Origin: Bacillota bacterium | GTDB taxonomy: Bacteria > Vulcanimicrobiota > JAMDEM01 | Direction: 5' to 3' | NCBI GenBank assembly: GCA_023486985.1 | Contig: JAMDEM010000141.1 | Span: 1 to 6,299 of the forward strand | Length of the DNA: 6,299 nt | Shown here: positions 5,711-6,299 of the stretch, in pieces | Position numbering within the stretch: the stretch's first letter is position 1 | Layout: each line of letters opens with the position of its first letter | The notes under the pieces: model-generated | Told to the model about the DNA's origin: nothing | Seen by the model: the letters and a program-made list of their open reading frames with translations, nothing else | Databases searched by the model: none | Program-made: the position numbers and the translations under genes

Positions 5711-5718
5711 AAGGAGGT
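5711..5718 (+). promoter_or_regulatory. Strong Shine-Dalgarno of rpoZ
   Basis: AAGGAGGT is a near-perfect anti-16S match placed 7 bases before the rpoZ ATG. It fixes the start and is the strongest ribosome binding site in the window. It gives rpoZ its own efficient initiation after the repeat-filled spacer. Confidence 0.85.
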
Positions 5719-5725
5719 AAAAAAG

Positions 5726-5938
5726 ATGTTGGTTAGCCCGTCACTTGATGATCTACTGGAAAAAGTAGCAAGTAAATATGAGCTTATAACCATGGTATCA
5801 AAGAGAGCAAGACAGATTAACGTAGGCTCTCCGCGGCTGGTAGATACCAGTTCTGCAAAACCTGTAACTATAGCCATGGAGGAGATAGTGCAGGGAAAAA
5901 TAAGAGCCAGGATGCATGAAACCAAAGGGGGAAAATGA
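5726..5938 (+). CDS. rpoZ: DNA-directed RNA polymerase omega subunit
   Basis: Omega is a small subunit that clamps the C-terminal part of beta-prime and helps RNA polymerase assemble; in some bacteria it also forms part of a ppGpp site. The 70-residue protein has the family pattern: LDDLLEKVASKYELITMVSKRARQI (7-31), with the conserved KRARQ at 26-30, a short variable loop, and PVTIAMEEIVQGKI (46-59), the second conserved helix. The length is at the low end of the normal range and nothing essential seems missing. Its place after gmk is the usual one, although repeats separate them. Its TGA stop is followed on the very next base by the TTG of the solute-binding lipoprotein gene, so the two are probably cotranscribed. 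Confidence 0.95.
   Translation: MLVSPSLDDLLEKVASKYELITMVSKRARQINVGSPRLVDTSSAKPVTIAMEEIVQGKIRARMHETKGGK
5927..5931 (+). promoter_or_regulatory. Ribosome binding site inside the end of rpoZ supporting the TTG start at 5939
   Basis: A GGGGG run, preceded by AAA, lies 7 bases before TTG 5939-5941, within the last codons of rpoZ. The nearby ATG at 5935 is out of frame with the lipoprotein and meets a stop after about 27 codons, so it is not the start. Confidence 0.55.
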
Positions 5939-6299
5939 TTGTCAGCCTGGAGGCTATGGCTGGTTATTTTGCTTGCGTGCCTCTTATGCGGTTCATACGG
6001 CTGCAGCAAAAAAACTGATAAAAATCTGCCGCTTGTTAAAGAGAAAATAAAGAAAGAAACCCCGAAAATTTCTGTCTCCGGCGGAACTCTTATTATCGGA
6101 AGGCCTTATGATGCAATTAATCTTGACCCGGCTGTTGTAATTGACCGGGAATCTGCCGAAGTTGTTTATCATATTTTTGACACTCTGGTAAAGTATAACT
6201 TTGATAAAAAAAGACTTGAGCCTTCGCTGGCGACAGCCTGGAGTTCTTCCCGGGGCAGTCTTGTCTGGAAATTCAGGCTTCGCAAGGGCGTCAAGTTCC
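5939..6299 (+). CDS. ABC transporter solute-binding lipoprotein, family 5 (peptide/nickel type), N-terminal part only
   Basis: This is the start of an extracytoplasmic solute-binding protein of the DppA/OppA class, which captures peptides, nickel or other ligands for an ABC importer. The frame is open from TTG 5939 to the right edge: 120 residues of an expected 500 or more. Residues 1-22 form a lipoprotein signal: hydrophobic LWLVILLACLLCGSYG followed by Cys22. The lipobox S-Y-G-C has a non-aliphatic -3 residue, which is atypical; LLAC at 11-14 fits the pattern better but lies too deep in the hydrophobic core. A lysine-rich linker (23-43) leads to SGGTLIIGRPYDAINLDPA (47-65), then ESAEVVYHIFDTLVKY (71-86) and LEPSLATAWSSS (93-104), the hallmark opening of SBP family 5. 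The next residues, WKFRLRKGVKF (110-120), are also typical. It follows rpoZ without a gap. The ligand cannot be inferred. Confidence 0.9.
   Translation, partial: MSAWRLWLVILLACLLCGSYGCSKKTDKNLPLVKEKIKKETPKISVSGGTLIIGRPYDAINLDPAVVIDRESAEVVYHIFDTLVKYNFDKKRLEPSLATAWSSSRGSLVWKFRLRKGVKF

Noticed and set aside
5567..5725. CRISPR array
   Set aside because: The three hairpins differ from each other in sequence and there are no regularly spaced direct repeats.
5683..6009. Minus-strand 108-codon frame opposite rpoZ
   Set aside because: rpoZ on the plus strand has a strong Shine-Dalgarno and omega motifs; the antisense frame has neither.

Overview
This window looks like ordinary chromosomal sequence from an uncultured, probably diderm bacterium of moderate to low GC. 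A LolA-like exported protein points to an outer membrane. A family-5 solute-binding lipoprotein and several interspersed palindromic repeats, of a kind I associate with Nitrospirota, Desulfobacterota and related candidate phyla, fit the same picture. The remA-gmk-rpoZ block and a neighbouring rqcH recall the B. subtilis yloA-yloB-yloC-remA-gmk-rpoZ region, but nothing here proves a Firmicute. The phylum cannot be fixed from this window alone.

Layout from left to right. Positions 1-961 (minus): a nearly complete transcarbamylase of the ornithine/N-acylornithine type, running off the left edge, with a recognisable promoter and a palindrome over its -35 box. Positions 962-1238: non-coding, with two repeat relics. 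Positions 1239-2027 (minus): a secreted LolA/DUF2092-like protein. Positions 2184-2891 (plus): a multi-pass membrane protein of unknown function, divergent from the LolA-like gene. Positions 2916-4643 (minus): RqcH, the bacterial Rqc2/NEMF homologue, convergent with the membrane protein gene. Positions 4734-5566 (plus): remA (DUF370) and gmk, overlapping by ATGA. Positions 5567-5725: three successive hairpins of interspersed-repeat type. Positions 5726-5938 (plus): rpoZ. Positions 5939-6299 (plus): the N-terminal part of an SBP family-5 lipoprotein that starts on the base after the rpoZ stop.

How the genes fit together: remA, gmk and rpoZ form a classic housekeeping cluster (DNA-binding regulator, GMP to GDP conversion, RNA polymerase omega). 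RqcH is read divergently from remA out of a short AT-rich spacer and handles stalled 50S subunits. The transcarbamylase belongs to arginine or related carbamoyl-amine metabolism. The LolA-like protein and the unknown membrane protein probably belong to the envelope. Two real genes are cut by the window edges. No CRISPR array, transposase, tRNA, rRNA or clear novel system was found; the points worth a second look are listed as findings.
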